64,000 nt of DNA from Ectothiorhodospira shaposhnikovii (GCF_022227765.1 NZ_JAJMLZ010000007.1:124001-188000), one strand, 5' to 3'; positions 36,575 to 46,147 are shown, numbered from the stretch's first letter. The notes: generated from the sequence alone by a model not told the origin. Numbers and translations: made by a program.

Positions 36575-38035
36575 CTATCGCCCCTGCAGACGGTACAGGG
36601 CAAGACCGATATTGGCCTGCTGCACGAAATGCCGAAAGGCACGGAAATCCTCCTCGGTCAGCGGCTGGCCCGTATAGGCGCGATCACAGTAGATCAGCCC
36701 GATGGGTTTGTCCTCGGAATACATCGACATGAGAAAACAGGGATGCCTGCCCACCACCGCCACATCATGGGCGGTACGCAATCGGCCGTCATGATCCGAG
36801 GAGATCCAGTCACCCTCGCGGCTGTCGAGGGCCTGCTGAAACAGATTGGGTGGTGACTGAATCAGAGGGAAGGCAATGGTCTGCAACGGGCTGTCCCTGC
36901 GCCAGCCCAACGCCACTTTCTCCCGCAACGTCGCGCGGTCGGGGGAGAGCACCGCAAACATGGTTCGATCCATCCCGATGCCGCGCTGTATACCCTCCAG
37001 AACCATCTCCAACAGAAAACTGATATCCAGCGTGCCGCCACTGAGAATCCCCGAAATCTCCTGCAGGATCTGAAACTGCAGTTCCTTGCGGTCCGGCACC
37101 GCCGCGATGGCCGTGGACGCTTCCTCCGCAAACCGGCGCGCCTTGCGCTGGATCAGCTCCGCGGCCTCCACGGCCCCGAACTGACGGGCAATATGGGCGG
37201 CCGCATCGGTATGGGTCCGCAGACTTTGTTTGACCTCATCCCGTGTCTGTCCGGTGATCGCGGTGATTCGTTCCAGACAGGCATCATAGGACTTCGGATC
37301 GGCTTTCTCCTTCAGGACACCGACCACCTCGCAGCCCAGATTGACGATACGCATCCGGGGATCCATGACCTGCGGATGCTTGCGAATGGCCTCTTCGATC
37401 AAGCCCTTCAGATTCCAGCTCCTGCACAGGGACACATCCAGTTCCGATAGCTTGAAACCCAGCACCTGACGCTCCGCCACATCCTGGGGAATATGGCCGT
37501 CGGCCAACAACGCTTCCAGACGTTCTCCCTGCTCCCGGCAGAAACACCAGAAGGCGATACGCCCGATATTCTGCAACAGGGCCGCGATGAACACCTCCTC
37601 GGGATAATCATCGCCCGCGGCGACGGCGATCGCCTTGGCATGTACGGCGGCATGAATGGCCTGGGCGATCTCCTCATGGGCCCGGCGTTTGTTACGGGGG
37701 GAGAGGATGGCCTCAAAAAACGAACAGGCCAGCACCAGTTCGCGGATCACGTCGATGCCCAGGATGACGATGGCGCGACTGACCGTCACGATCTTCTTGC
37801 GATAAGGGTTGTAATAGAGACTGTTGCTCAGTTTGAGCAGCTTGGCGGTCAGGTTGGGGTCCTGAAGAATGGCGGTCGCCAGATCCATGGCGCCCTTTCT
37901 CTCATCCCCGATGATATCGTGGATGGTCTGAACGGTACTGGAGAAGATCGGCATCTCCTGTTCCCGCAGCATGTGTGTCCAGTCTTCCAGCGTGGAGGGA
38001 TCCGCAGCGGTCGGAACGGTGGGAGTCTTGTTCAT
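36575..38035 (-). CDS. HDOD-GAF signalling protein
   Basis: The 486-residue protein has an N-terminal HDOD domain (about 20-240: MPIFSSTVQTIHDIIGD, AILQDPNLTAKLLKLSNS, SRAIVILGIDVIRELVLACSF, FIAALLQNIGRIAF). A helical linker and a C-terminal GAF domain follow (about 310-480: FQILQEISGILSGGTLDISFLLEMVLEGI to GLIYCDRA). HDOD proteins lack the catalytic HD pairs and act as protein-interaction modules in stress and second-messenger signalling. The ligand of the GAF domain is unknown. The ATG at 38035 is the first with family-like sequence. Confidence 0.85.
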   Translation of the reverse strand: MNKTPTVPTAADPSTLEDWTHMLREQEMPIFSSTVQTIHDIIGDERKGAMDLATAILQDPNLTAKLLKLSNSLYYNPYRKKIVTVSRAIVILGIDVIRELVLACSFFEAILSPRNKRRAHEEIAQAIHAAVHAKAIAVAAGDDYPEEVFIAALLQNIGRIAFWCFCREQGERLEALLADGHIPQDVAERQVLGFKLSELDVSLCRSWNLKGLIEEAIRKHPQVMDPRMRIVNLGCEVVGVLKEKADPKSYDACLERITAITGQTRDEVKQSLRTHTDAAAHIARQFGAVEAAELIQRKARRFAEEASTAIAAVPDRKELQFQILQEISGILSGGTLDISFLLEMVLEGIQRGIGMDRTMFAVLSPDRATLREKVALGWRRDSPLQTIAFPLIQSPPNLFQQALDSREGDWISSDHDGRLRTAHDVAVVGRHPCFLMSMYSEDKPIGLIYCDRAYTGQPLTEEDFRAFRHFVQQANIGLALYRLQGR

Positions 38036-38115
38036 GCCTGTCAGGTCTGGGGACGGGAACGGGAAGCGCCAAGGCACGGCAGATGCGGCCGCTGCATGAC
38101 ATCGTCAATAATCCG

Positions 38116-39345
38116 TCAAGATTGCCTGATACCGATCACCAGGTCCATCACATTGGTGCCCGTCGGCCCCGTGGTCACCAGATCACCGCAGGCCTTGAGC
38201 AGCACATGGGCATCGGCACCGGCCAGGGCCTGTTCCACGTCCAGCCCCAGCGCACCGGCGCGGGCCGCCGTGCCGGCATCCACCAGGGCACCGGCCGCCC
38301 GGGTATTGCCGTCGGAACCATCGGTGCCGGCGGCCAGCAGGGCCATGCCGGGATGCCCCGCCAGCACCCGGGCCGCCGCCAGCGCCAGGTGCTGGTTGCG
38401 TCCGCCCAACCCCGGATCGGCCGGCAGGGTGACCGTGGTTTCGCCGCCCCAGATATGGATACCCGGCGGGCCGGCCAGCAGTTCCCGGGCCAGGCGCTCG
38501 CCGCAGGGCGCAGCCTCTCCGCGGAGGAATTCCCCATGCAGTGTCACATTCATGCCGCAGCGTTCGGCCGCGGCCGCGGCAGCCCGACAGGCATCCCGCA
38601 ACGTGGCGACCACATGGACCGGGACGGCCACTCCCGATGTATCGGTGCAATCCGGCACCCGGGCCGCCATCGCGGTCACCCACTCACGGATGCCCGGCGG
38701 CAGCTCGGGCAGAGGGCGGGCCACCGAAGGCGGCACCAGCAGACCGGAGCCGATCACCGCCGGATCATCCCCGGGCACATCCGAAATCAGATAGGCCTCG
38801 GCGCGGCGCTGCCCCAAATGGCTTCGCAGGCGCCCGCCCTTGATGCAGGAGATGGCGGCGCGCACCCGGTTCATGGCCAGGATGTCCAGACCGGAGCCCA
38901 GCAACCAACCGTTGACCCGTTGCAGTTCTCCCAGCCCAGCCCCCGGCGGCAGCACCTCCACCAGAGAGGAGGTCCCGCCACTGATGAGAAAGACCATATG
39001 CCCCTGCTCGGGGGTCAACCGGATGAAATCCAGCAGCCGGCCGCCCGCCAGCAGACTATCGGCCCCCGGCAGGGGATGATCGGCCTGCAGGCAGATGAAA
39101 CGCTGATCCCGCGACAGCCGGGGATCGGCATGACCATGCCGTGTGATGACCAGCGCGCGGACCAGACGTTCTCCCAGGATCGTTCGCGCACCTTCCGCCA
39201 TGGCGGCAGCGGCCTTGCCGATGGCCACCAGATGGATGGGGTCCCGTCCCTTCAGACGCCCCAGTGCCCGACGGACCACCGTGCCGCCGTGGACCGCCTC
39301 CAGGGCGGAATGGAAACAGTGCAGCAGGCAGTCTCGATCACGCAT
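38116..39345 (-). CDS. Glycerate 2-kinase (MOFRL family)
   Basis: The 409-residue protein starts with the family fold HLVAIGKAAAAMAEGA and has DHPLPGADSL and LISGGTSSL. The C-terminal MOFRL domain carries GGETTVTL, GGRNQHLALAAA and AGTDGSDGNTRAAGA. These enzymes phosphorylate D-glycerate to 2-phosphoglycerate; the family was formerly annotated as hydroxypyruvate reductase (TtuD). It lies 23 bases after metZ on the same strand and is probably co-transcribed, although the metabolic link is not obvious. Confidence 0.88.
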   Translation of the reverse strand: MRDRDCLLHCFHSALEAVHGGTVVRRALGRLKGRDPIHLVAIGKAAAAMAEGARTILGERLVRALVITRHGHADPRLSRDQRFICLQADHPLPGADSLLAGGRLLDFIRLTPEQGHMVFLISGGTSSLVEVLPPGAGLGELQRVNGWLLGSGLDILAMNRVRAAISCIKGGRLRSHLGQRRAEAYLISDVPGDDPAVIGSGLLVPPSVARPLPELPPGIREWVTAMAARVPDCTDTSGVAVPVHVVATLRDACRAAAAAAERCGMNVTLHGEFLRGEAAPCGERLARELLAGPPGIHIWGGETTVTLPADPGLGGRNQHLALAAARVLAGHPGMALLAAGTDGSDGNTRAAGALVDAGTAARAGALGLDVEQALAGADAHVLLKACGDLVTTGPTGTNVMDLVIGIRQS

Positions 39346-39368
39346 CGGCGAACAGTGGCGGTCTCATC

Positions 39369-40574
39369 TCAGCACAGGCTGTCCAGGCCCCGGGACAGAT
39401 CTGCCTGGATATCCGCCGGGTCTTCCAGGCCCACCGCCATCCGCACCAATCCTTCACGAATGCCCTGCTCCACCCGTTGCTCCGGCGTGATGCGCCCGTG
39501 GGTGGTGGTGGCCGGATGCGTGATCGTGGTCTTGGCATCCCCCAGGTTGGCGGTGATGGACAGCATCCGGGTGCTGTCGATCACCCGCCAGGCCGCCTCC
39601 CTGCCCCCCTTCACCTCGAAGGCGACAATACCGCCGAAAGCGGCCTGCTGGCGGGCGGCCAAGGCATGCTGGGGATGGGAGGCCAGACCGGGATAGTGCA
39701 CCATCTCCACCGCCGGATGCTTCTCCAGCCAGTGGGCCAGGGTCAGGGCGGATGCGCTATGAGCCCGCATGCGCAGGGGCAGGGTTTCCAGCCCCTTGTG
39801 AAAAACCCAGGCGTTGAAGGGACTCATGGTGGGCCCGGCGGTACGCAGGAAACCGAAGATCTCCTTGCCCACCCGTTCGCCATCCCCAACCACGGCGCCG
39901 CCCACGCAGCGTCCCTGGCCATCCAGGTATTTGGTGGCGGAGTGAATCACCAGGTCCGCCCCCAGGCTCAGCGGGCGTTGCAGCACCGGGGTACAGAAAC
40001 AGTTGTCCACCGCCAGCAAGCAGTCGTGGGTATGGGCCAGTTCCGCCAGGGCACGGATGTCTACCAGTTCGGTGAGCGGATTGGAGGGAGTCTCGGCGAA
40101 CAGCATCCGGGTATTGGGGCGCAAGGCTCGCGCCCAGGCCTCCAGATCCGACAGGGGCACATAGCTCACCTCGATGCCGAAGCGGGTGAGGTAATTGCTG
40201 AACAGGTTGGTGGTGGAACCGAACACGGACCGGGACGAGATGATGTGGTCCCCCGCCCGGAGCAGGGACAGGCAGGTGGACAGGATCGCCGACATGCCGG
40301 AGGCCGTGGCCACGCAGGCCTCTCCGCCTTCCAGCGCGGCCAGCCGGTCCTGGAAGGCGCGCACCGTGGGATTGGTGAACCGTGCATAGATGTTGCCGGG
40401 CGTTTCGCCGGCAAACCGGGCCGCCGCCTCGGCGGCACTGGCAAAGACGAAGCTGGAGGTGGCGAAGATGGGATCGGAATGTTCCTGTTCCGCCGTGCGG
40501 GTCTGACCGGCGCGAATGGCCAGGGTATCGAAACCGGGATCACGGGAACCGGAGGTATCCAGAGGATGGGACAT
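39369..40574 (-). CDS. metZ: O-succinylhomoserine sulfhydrylase
   Basis: The 401-residue PLP enzyme of the Cys/Met family has the lysine K215 in HSATKYLDG, the phosphate-binding ATASGMSAI and the C-terminal RMLSITANLGDAKTTITHPATTTH. The latter fits MetZ better than cystathionine gamma-lyase. It makes homocysteine directly from O-succinylhomoserine and sulfide. The start at 40574 has AGGAG 6 bases upstream. A SAM-II riboswitch and intrinsic terminator sit between it and the upstream gene, so SAM should shut it off. Confidence 0.93.
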   Translation of the reverse strand: MSHPLDTSGSRDPGFDTLAIRAGQTRTAEQEHSDPIFATSSFVFASAAEAAARFAGETPGNIYARFTNPTVRAFQDRLAALEGGEACVATASGMSAILSTCLSLLRAGDHIISSRSVFGSTTNLFSNYLTRFGIEVSYVPLSDLEAWARALRPNTRMLFAETPSNPLTELVDIRALAELAHTHDCLLAVDNCFCTPVLQRPLSLGADLVIHSATKYLDGQGRCVGGAVVGDGERVGKEIFGFLRTAGPTMSPFNAWVFHKGLETLPLRMRAHSASALTLAHWLEKHPAVEMVHYPGLASHPQHALAARQQAAFGGIVAFEVKGGREAAWRVIDSTRMLSITANLGDAKTTITHPATTTHGRITPEQRVEQGIREGLVRMAVGLEDPADIQADLSRGLDSLC

Positions 40575-40605
40575 GGGCACTCCTGTAACACCCGCCCCGT
40601 CGGGC

Positions 40606-40632
40606 AAAGAAAAAGACCCGCCAAAGCAGGTC
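40606..40632 (-). terminator. Riboswitch-controlled intrinsic terminator before metZ
   Basis: On the minus strand, GACCTGC pairs with GCGGGTC around the loop TTTG and is followed by TTTTTCTTT, a good intrinsic terminator. It is about 30 bases before the metZ start. Its 5' arm can alternatively pair with the end of the SAM-II aptamer. Confidence 0.8.
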
Positions 40633-40635
40633 GTC

Positions 40636-40692
40636 ACCCGCTTTAGCCGTATTTCTTGAGCGCCCGCAAGCTGGAATCAAATCGGCGCTGTC
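40636..40692 (-). ncRNA. SAM-II riboswitch aptamer
   Basis: The minus strand shows the SAM-II core: a P1 stem AGCGCC/GGCGCT (40684-40689 with 40659-40664), the first loop beginning CGATTTGA, conserved AGCTTGC, then AAGAAATACGGCTAAAGC. The GCTAAAG end is the pseudoknot-forming tail of this class. Known SAM-II RNAs precede methionine genes, mainly in Alphaproteobacteria, and turn them off when SAM binds. Here the tail continues into AAAGCGGGT, which can pair with ACCTGCTTT (9 pairs, one G-U) as an antiterminator. Confidence 0.85.
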
Positions 40693-40777
40693 CGCTTGCC
40701 CGAAAACATCGGGACTCGGCAGGTGCCGGCCCCGGGGCAAGGGATCATTTCGATTCTGAAAAAACGGTTGCGAAGTG

Positions 40778-42028
40778 TCAATGCCTGGGCTTTCCCGTCA
40801 GGGAGACGGACAGCACCTCATCCGCCCATCGGCCTGCTTCCAGCGTCACTTCACTGATGTCCCGGGCGGACAGTCCGGCAAAACCCGCCGCCTCGATATC
40901 GCCCCGCTCGCAGGCCCCGGCACAGGCCAGCACCTCGGCCATCTCGCCCTCCCCCCGAAGCAGCGCCGCCTTGACCGCATCCCCCAGGGGCAGCGGCGGA
41001 ATGATCTGCTCCAGCGGTCGCTCCATGATCAGGTCCAGGGCGGAGAACAGTCCACAGGTGAAATAATTTTCCACCGGCCCCCTACCGGCGCGCCCGGCCA
41101 GGCGCTCGCACAGGGCGGCCCGCTCCAGAGCCAGTTGTACCAGTCCCGCAGGCCGATCCTCCAGGCCACGGATCACCAGCATGCAGGCCCAGGTGGCCAG
41201 TTTGCGACGTCCCAGAATCAGGATGGCCCGGGCCAGAGAGTCCACTTCCCGGCTCAGGCCGAAGAACGGTGAGTTGATCAGCCGCAGCAGCTTGACCGCC
41301 AGTCCGGCATCCTGGGCAATGAGATGCTGCAGCTGATGGACATCCAGGGTCGGGTCCTGCAGGCCGGCCAGCAGGCGCAGTACCGTCAGCTTGCCTGCCT
41401 CCAGCCCGACCGCCCTGAACAGCCGCGGACGACTGAGAAAATAGCCCTGGAAATAGTGGAACCCCAGATCACGAAGAAATTCGTAGTCTTCCAGCGATTC
41501 CACCTTTTCAGCGACGATACTCACGTCATGGCGGGCCAGTCGCCTGTGAACGGACCTCAGGTCGTCCGGCTTGAGCCGGGCCGTATCCACCTTCACTTGA
41601 TGCACCATGGACAGGAGGCGGTCATGGGGCCCGCCGGGCGCATAATCGTCCAGAGCCAGGATGTAGCCCCTGCCGGCCAGTCTTTTGAGGGTTTCCAGGG
41701 TTGCCTCATCCCCCGGCAGATCAGGGGGAAGATCCACGATCAGACGCCCGGCGGGCACGTTCAGGGATTCCAGTTCCCGCAACAGGCGCGGCGTCATGTT
41801 GATGGCGGCCAAGCGGGAACCGACGAGGGTATCGAGGCCGATCTCGCCAAAGACGCTCAGAATGACATGGGACGTCGCCGCATCACTGCCGGTGGCCGAC
41901 CGCAGGCTGGAGGCGGAGCGGAACAACAACTCGTAGGCATACACGCCCAGTTGACGGTTATAGATGGGCTGCCGGGCGATATAGGTACTGTCGTTGTGTG
42001 AAGCCGCCTGTTCCATCGTCTCTTCCAT
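40778..42028 (-). CDS. EAL-HDOD domain protein
   Basis: The 416-residue protein has an EAL-like N-terminal half (IARQPIYNRQLGVYAYELLFRS, AINMTPRLL, LIVDLPPDL, ALDDYAPGG, VKVDTARL, IVAEKVESLEDYEFLRDLGFHYFQGYFLSRP). A HDOD domain follows (TVLRLLAGLQDPTLDVHQLQHLIAQDAGLAVKLLRLINSPFF). The signature EAL motif is replaced (YELLFRS, IVDLPPD), so phosphodiesterase activity is doubtful. YuxH/CdgJ-type members of this architecture influence motility without degrading c-di-GMP. It starts at 42028 or at the internal ATG 42016. Confidence 0.87.
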   Translation of the reverse strand: MEETMEQAASHNDSTYIARQPIYNRQLGVYAYELLFRSASSLRSATGSDAATSHVILSVFGEIGLDTLVGSRLAAINMTPRLLRELESLNVPAGRLIVDLPPDLPGDEATLETLKRLAGRGYILALDDYAPGGPHDRLLSMVHQVKVDTARLKPDDLRSVHRRLARHDVSIVAEKVESLEDYEFLRDLGFHYFQGYFLSRPRLFRAVGLEAGKLTVLRLLAGLQDPTLDVHQLQHLIAQDAGLAVKLLRLINSPFFGLSREVDSLARAILILGRRKLATWACMLVIRGLEDRPAGLVQLALERAALCERLAGRAGRGPVENYFTCGLFSALDLIMERPLEQIIPPLPLGDAVKAALLRGEGEMAEVLACAGACERGDIEAAGFAGLSARDISEVTLEAGRWADEVLSVSLTGKPRH

Positions 42029-42089
42029 TGACTCCCAAGACTTCCGCTGCTGATCCTCACCGGGCGGATACGACAGATACGGTATCCCC

Positions 42090-43169
42090 CTACCCGGTCA
42101 CCACCTGTACCCGATCATGCACGCGACAGAGCAGATCATAGCTGATGGTCCGTGCCGCCGCCGCCACTTCATCCACCGGCAGCCCCTCGCCCCATAGCGT
42201 GACCACGTCCCCCACCTGGACCGTCTCCAGATCGGTCAGATCCAGGGTGATCATGTCCATGGAAACACGACCGATGAGGGGTACCCGCTGTCCGCGCACC
42301 AGTACCGGCGTGCCGTTGGGGGCGTGACGGGGATAGCCGTCGGCATAACCGATGGCCGCCACCCCCACTCGGGTGGGCCGCTCGCTGCGCCAGGTGGCGC
42401 CGTAACCCACGGCCTCTCCCGGGGCCAGGGCATGAATGGCAATCAGCCGGGTACTCAAGGTCATCACCGGACGCAGACCCAGGCCGGCGGCGGATTGGTC
42501 CGCCAGCGGCGAGCCCCCGTAGAGCATGATGCCGGGACGAACCCAGTCGGCATGGGCATCGGGCAAGGCCAGGATGGCGGCGGAGTTGGCCAGGCTGCGC
42601 TCGCCGGGCAGATGCCGGGTGGCGGCCTCGAATCGGGCCAGCTGGGCGGCGTTTTCCGGGCGCTCCGGCGCGTCGGCACAGGCCAGGTGGGTCATCAGCC
42701 CGGGCACCGCCGTCACATTGGGGTCCGAAGTCAGCGCGGCCACCAGCTCGGCGGCCCGCGACGGGGCGAACCCCAGGCGTCCCATGCCGGTATCCAGTTT
42801 CAGCCAGACCCGTACCGGACGATGCAGGCGGGTGGCCGCCAGCAGGCGCAGCTGACTGTCCTCGTGCACGGTCACGGCCACGTCGAGTTGGGAGGCGGCG
42901 CGCAGATCCCGTTCGTCCTTGAAGCCCTGCAGGGCGAGAATGGGTTGATGGTGACCGGCCTCGCGCAGGGCGGCAGCCTCGTCAAGGCAGGAGACCGCCA
43001 GGGCATCCACCCGGGGGGCCAGAGATTCGGCCACCCTGAGCATGCCGTGGCCATAGGCCTCGGCCTTGATCACGGCCATGACGCGGCTATCGGGAGCCGC
43101 TTCCCGGACCCGGGCCAGATTGGCCGACAGGTGGCCAAGACACAGGCGGGCCGAGGCGGTTCTTCTCAC
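42090..43169 (-). CDS. alr: Alanine racemase
   Basis: The 359-residue PLP enzyme has the cofactor lysine K35 in AVIKAEAYGHG and the conserved KLDTGMGRLGF. GYADGYPR and IGRVSMDMITLDLT belong to the C-terminal domain. It supplies D-alanine for peptidoglycan. Its GTG start overlaps the last base of the dnaB stop codon, a dnaB-alr coupling common in gammaproteobacteria. Confidence 0.96.
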   Translation of the reverse strand: MRRTASARLCLGHLSANLARVREAAPDSRVMAVIKAEAYGHGMLRVAESLAPRVDALAVSCLDEAAALREAGHHQPILALQGFKDERDLRAASQLDVAVTVHEDSQLRLLAATRLHRPVRVWLKLDTGMGRLGFAPSRAAELVAALTSDPNVTAVPGLMTHLACADAPERPENAAQLARFEAATRHLPGERSLANSAAILALPDAHADWVRPGIMLYGGSPLADQSAAGLGLRPVMTLSTRLIAIHALAPGEAVGYGATWRSERPTRVGVAAIGYADGYPRHAPNGTPVLVRGQRVPLIGRVSMDMITLDLTDLETVQVGDVVTLWGEGLPVDEVAAAARTISYDLLCRVHDRVQVVTG

Positions 43170-44596
43170 TAGAAACCCTCATTGGAGTAGATTTCGGGCA
43201 CATAATTTTCGAAGCGGGTGTACTGCCCCAGGAAGGTCAGTCGCACGGTGCCGATGGGGCCATTACGCTGCTTGGCGATGATGATCTCCGCCGTGCCCTT
43301 GTCCGGACTGTCATCGTGGTAGACCTCATCCCGGTAGATGAAGACGATGAGGTCCGCATCCTGTTCGATGGCGCCGGATTCACGCAGATCCGACATCACC
43401 GGGCGTTTGTTGGGACGCTGCTCCAGACCTCGATTGAGCTGGGAAAGGGCGATCACGGGGACCCCCATTTCCTTGGCCAGGGCCTTGAGGCCGCGGGAGA
43501 TCTCGGAAATCTCGTTGGTTCGGTTCTCCGAACTGCCGGGTACCTGCATCAGCTGCAGGTAGTCCACCACAATGAGGCTGAGCTGCTTGTGCTCTCGCAT
43601 CAGCCGGCGGCAGCGGGAACGCAGGTCGGAGGGAGACAGCGCCGGACTGTCGTCGATATACAGCTGTGCCTCGGACAGCATGGACACGGCACTGGAAAAA
43701 CGCGGCCAGTCATCATCTTCCAGACGCCCGGTACGCAGACGCTGCTGATTGATTCTTCCCAGCGAGGAGAGCAGACGCATGGACAGTTGCTCGCCGGGCA
43801 TTTCCATACTGAACACCGCCACCGGCGACTTCTGCTTCAGCGCCGCATATTCGGCGATATTCATCGCGAAGGTGGTTTTGCCCATTGACGGGCGTCCCGC
43901 CACGATCACCAGATCCCCTGCCTGCAGACCGGAGGTCATCTCGTCGAAATCGTCATAGCCCGTGGACAGGCCGGTGATGGGATTGTCCCGCTCGAAAAGC
44001 AGTTCGATGTGCTCCACGGTAGACTTGAGCAGGGTACGCATGCCGCGAAAACCCTGACGATTGCGCGCGCCCTGCTCGGCAATCTCGAATACCCGCCGCT
44101 CCGCCTCGTCCAGCAGTTCCCGGCTCTCCCGCCCCTGGGCATTGAAACCGCTGTCGGCGATCTCCGTGCCCACACTGATGAGCTGACGCAGTACCGAACG
44201 CTCGCGCACGATGTCCGCGTAGGCCCGGATATTGGCGGCACTGGGGGTGTCCTTGGCCAGCAGGCCCAGATAGGCCAGGCCACCGGCCTCCTCCAGCTCG
44301 CCGTGTGCCTCCAGGCGCTCGGAGATGGTCACCACGTCGAAGGGGGCCTGCCGGTTCGCCAGCTCGGCGATGGTACGGAAAATCAGACGATGATCATGAC
44401 GATAGAAATCCACCTCGGCCACATGGTCGGAGACCGTGTCCCAGGCATCGTTTTCCAGCATCAGGCCACCGAGCACGGCCTGCTCGGCTTCGATCGAATG
44501 AGGGGGAATCTTGAGGGCTTCGGTCCCGTTGCGGGACGCGGCGGCGCGGGGCTTTTCGGGCATGGTCAGGACACCACTGGACGTGACGACAGACAT
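43169..44596 (-). CDS. dnaB: Replicative DNA helicase DnaB
   Basis: The 475-residue helicase has the N-terminal domain that starts near IPPHSIEAEQAVLGGLML. The RecA-like domain has Walker A GRPSMGKTT, Walker B LIVVDYLQLM, the DnaB-conserved SQLNRGLEQRPNKRPVMSDLRESGAIEQDAD, and the arginine-finger region near NGPIGTVRLTF. The first 20 residues (MSVVTSSGVLTMPEKPRAAA) are variable, and the true start may be the internal ATG of MPEKP. It lies between rplI and alr. Confidence 0.97.
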   Translation of the reverse strand: MSVVTSSGVLTMPEKPRAAASRNGTEALKIPPHSIEAEQAVLGGLMLENDAWDTVSDHVAEVDFYRHDHRLIFRTIAELANRQAPFDVVTISERLEAHGELEEAGGLAYLGLLAKDTPSAANIRAYADIVRERSVLRQLISVGTEIADSGFNAQGRESRELLDEAERRVFEIAEQGARNRQGFRGMRTLLKSTVEHIELLFERDNPITGLSTGYDDFDEMTSGLQAGDLVIVAGRPSMGKTTFAMNIAEYAALKQKSPVAVFSMEMPGEQLSMRLLSSLGRINQQRLRTGRLEDDDWPRFSSAVSMLSEAQLYIDDSPALSPSDLRSRCRRLMREHKQLSLIVVDYLQLMQVPGSSENRTNEISEISRGLKALAKEMGVPVIALSQLNRGLEQRPNKRPVMSDLRESGAIEQDADLIVFIYRDEVYHDDSPDKGTAEIIIAKQRNGPIGTVRLTFLGQYTRFENYVPEIYSNEGF

Positions 44597-44644
44597 GGGG
44601 AGCTGTCTTGATCACCCCGGACCCGGACCGGTTCCGGCATGGGT

Positions 44645-44669
44645 CCCGCGGGGCATGAAGCCCCGCGGG
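44645..44669 (-). terminator. Perfect hairpin between rplI and dnaB
   Basis: CCCGCGGGGC and GCCCCGCGGG form a perfect 10-bp stem around a 5-base loop, directly after rplI. No T-tract follows; it may attenuate transcription into dnaB or mark an mRNA processing end. Confidence 0.5.
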
Positions 44670-44679
44670 CGGGGCGGCA

Positions 44680-45132
44680 TTACTCTTCCACGCCCACCAC
44701 AACCACCTTCACGGTGGCGTTGACGTCGGTGTGCAGGTGCACGGCCACTTCGAACTCACCGGCATGACGCAACGGGCCTTCGGGCAGGCGCACTTCGCGC
44801 TTTTCCAGCTCCACGCCGGCGGCCTTGGCGGCATCCGCGATGTCGTTGGTGCCGACGGAACCGAACAGCTTGCCTTCGCTGCCGGCACGGGCGTTGATGG
44901 TCAGGGTCATGGCTTCCAGCTTGGCCTGACGGGCCTGAGCAGCGGCCAGGGCCTGAGCGGCGGCCTTTTCCAGTTCCGCGCGGCGGGCCTCGAACTCGGC
45001 GATGTTCGCCTCGGTGGCGAACTTGGCCTTGCCCTTGGGCAGCAGGTAGTTACGGGCGTAACCGGGGCGCACGCGCACCTTGTCGCCCAGGCTTCCCAGG
45101 TTTTCCACCTTTTCGAGAAGAATCACTTCCAT
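44680..45132 (-). CDS. rplI: 50S ribosomal protein L9
   Basis: The 150-residue protein begins [36 protein letters not shown], the L9 signature, followed by the long connecting helix and the C-terminal domain. The length matches E. coli L9 (149). It closes the rpsF-rpsR-DUF2232-rplI cluster. Confidence 0.99.
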   Translation of the reverse strand: MEVILLEKVENLGSLGDKVRVRPGYARNYLLPKGKAKFATEANIAEFEARRAELEKAAAQALAAAQARQAKLEAMTLTINARAGSEGKLFGSVGTNDIADAAKAAGVELEKREVRLPEGPLRHAGEFEVAVHLHTDVNATVKVVVVGVEE

Positions 45133-45195
45133 CGGTCTATACCTCAGTCAAAGATCAAATACGTTATCTGCCGGGAGGCACAGGATGCGCAGGCA

Positions 45196-46104
45196 TCAGG
45201 GGGCGTCATTACCCGCATGCGCGATCCGTCCACGAAGATCCAAGAAGCTGTCCACCATCCCCAACGTGGCCAGGACGACCATCATCTGCGGCAAGGCAAA
45301 GGCCATCACCACATAGGTCATCACCAACCAGAGGCGGCTCAGGTTCAGCTTGCGATTGATCCCGTGAATCACCGCCAGCCCGTGCAGGAAAAAGGCGGCC
45401 AGAAACACCAGGGACAACTCGAACATCAGGGTCATGCCGGCAAACAGCCCCAGCACCAGCAGCACCAGCAGCAGGATGGCCGGAACCCGGCCCATGCTCA
45501 GCTGATGAAACTCCTGGGCAAAACCGCCAGGGTTGTAGAGCACCGACTGCCAGTAGCGGGCCAGCACTAGGGAGAGCGACAGCGCCAGCAGGGAGACGGC
45601 GGCCAGCATGCCCGTCATCACCGCCGCGGCCTGCCTGAAGGCCTCTTCCCGCTCCAAGGTCGTCATGCCGGACTGATCGAACAAGGGACCGACGGTCTGC
45701 TGCAGCACCGAGTGCCACATCTGCGTGATGTCGGGCACGGACAGGTGCAACATCAGCACCACACCACAGCCGATGACAATGCCGGTGACCAGTGTGGCGG
45801 CCCATGACACGGTGCTTCGCAGCACGGTGGCCAGGGCCAGGGCCGGTACCCATTGCACCAGGGCGGTCACCAGACCCACCACCGGCGACAGGCCGGCAAT
45901 CCAACCGATCAGACCCACCACCACCGCGGCCAGAGCCACTACCGCCAAGGCCTGTTGCGGCCCCACGCGCAGGGTCACCAGGGCCACGGCGGCACTGCTG
46001 ACCAGCGCCAGGGGCGGGATCAGCAGGCCGATCACGCCAAAGCCGACGGTTGCGGTCACGGCCCGCAGCCGGCTTTGCATGATGAATGATGCCAGTTGCC
46101 TCAT
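45196..46104 (-). CDS. DUF2232 polytopic membrane protein
   Basis: The product is about 302 residues with eight or so hydrophobic helices, starting MRQLASFIMQSRLRAVTATVGFGVIGLLIPPLALVS-like. It ends with RKLNLSRLWLVMTYVVMAFALPQMMVVLATLGMVD. The DUF2232 family is regularly encoded between rpsR and rplI and resembles the membrane part of ECF vitamin transporters, but no substrate is established. The internal ATG 46104 is preferred over a GTG at 46116, though both are possible. Confidence 0.82.
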   Translation of the reverse strand: MRQLASFIMQSRLRAVTATVGFGVIGLLIPPLALVSSAAVALVTLRVGPQQALAVVALAAVVVGLIGWIAGLSPVVGLVTALVQWVPALALATVLRSTVSWAATLVTGIVIGCGVVLMLHLSVPDITQMWHSVLQQTVGPLFDQSGMTTLEREEAFRQAAAVMTGMLAAVSLLALSLSLVLARYWQSVLYNPGGFAQEFHQLSMGRVPAILLLVLLVLGLFAGMTLMFELSLVFLAAFFLHGLAVIHGINRKLNLSRLWLVMTYVVMAFALPQMMVVLATLGMVDSFLDLRGRIAHAGNDAP

Positions 46105-46147
46105 GGTTTCATGCACCCGCGCCCAGGGGCGCGGATGTCTGACGTCC

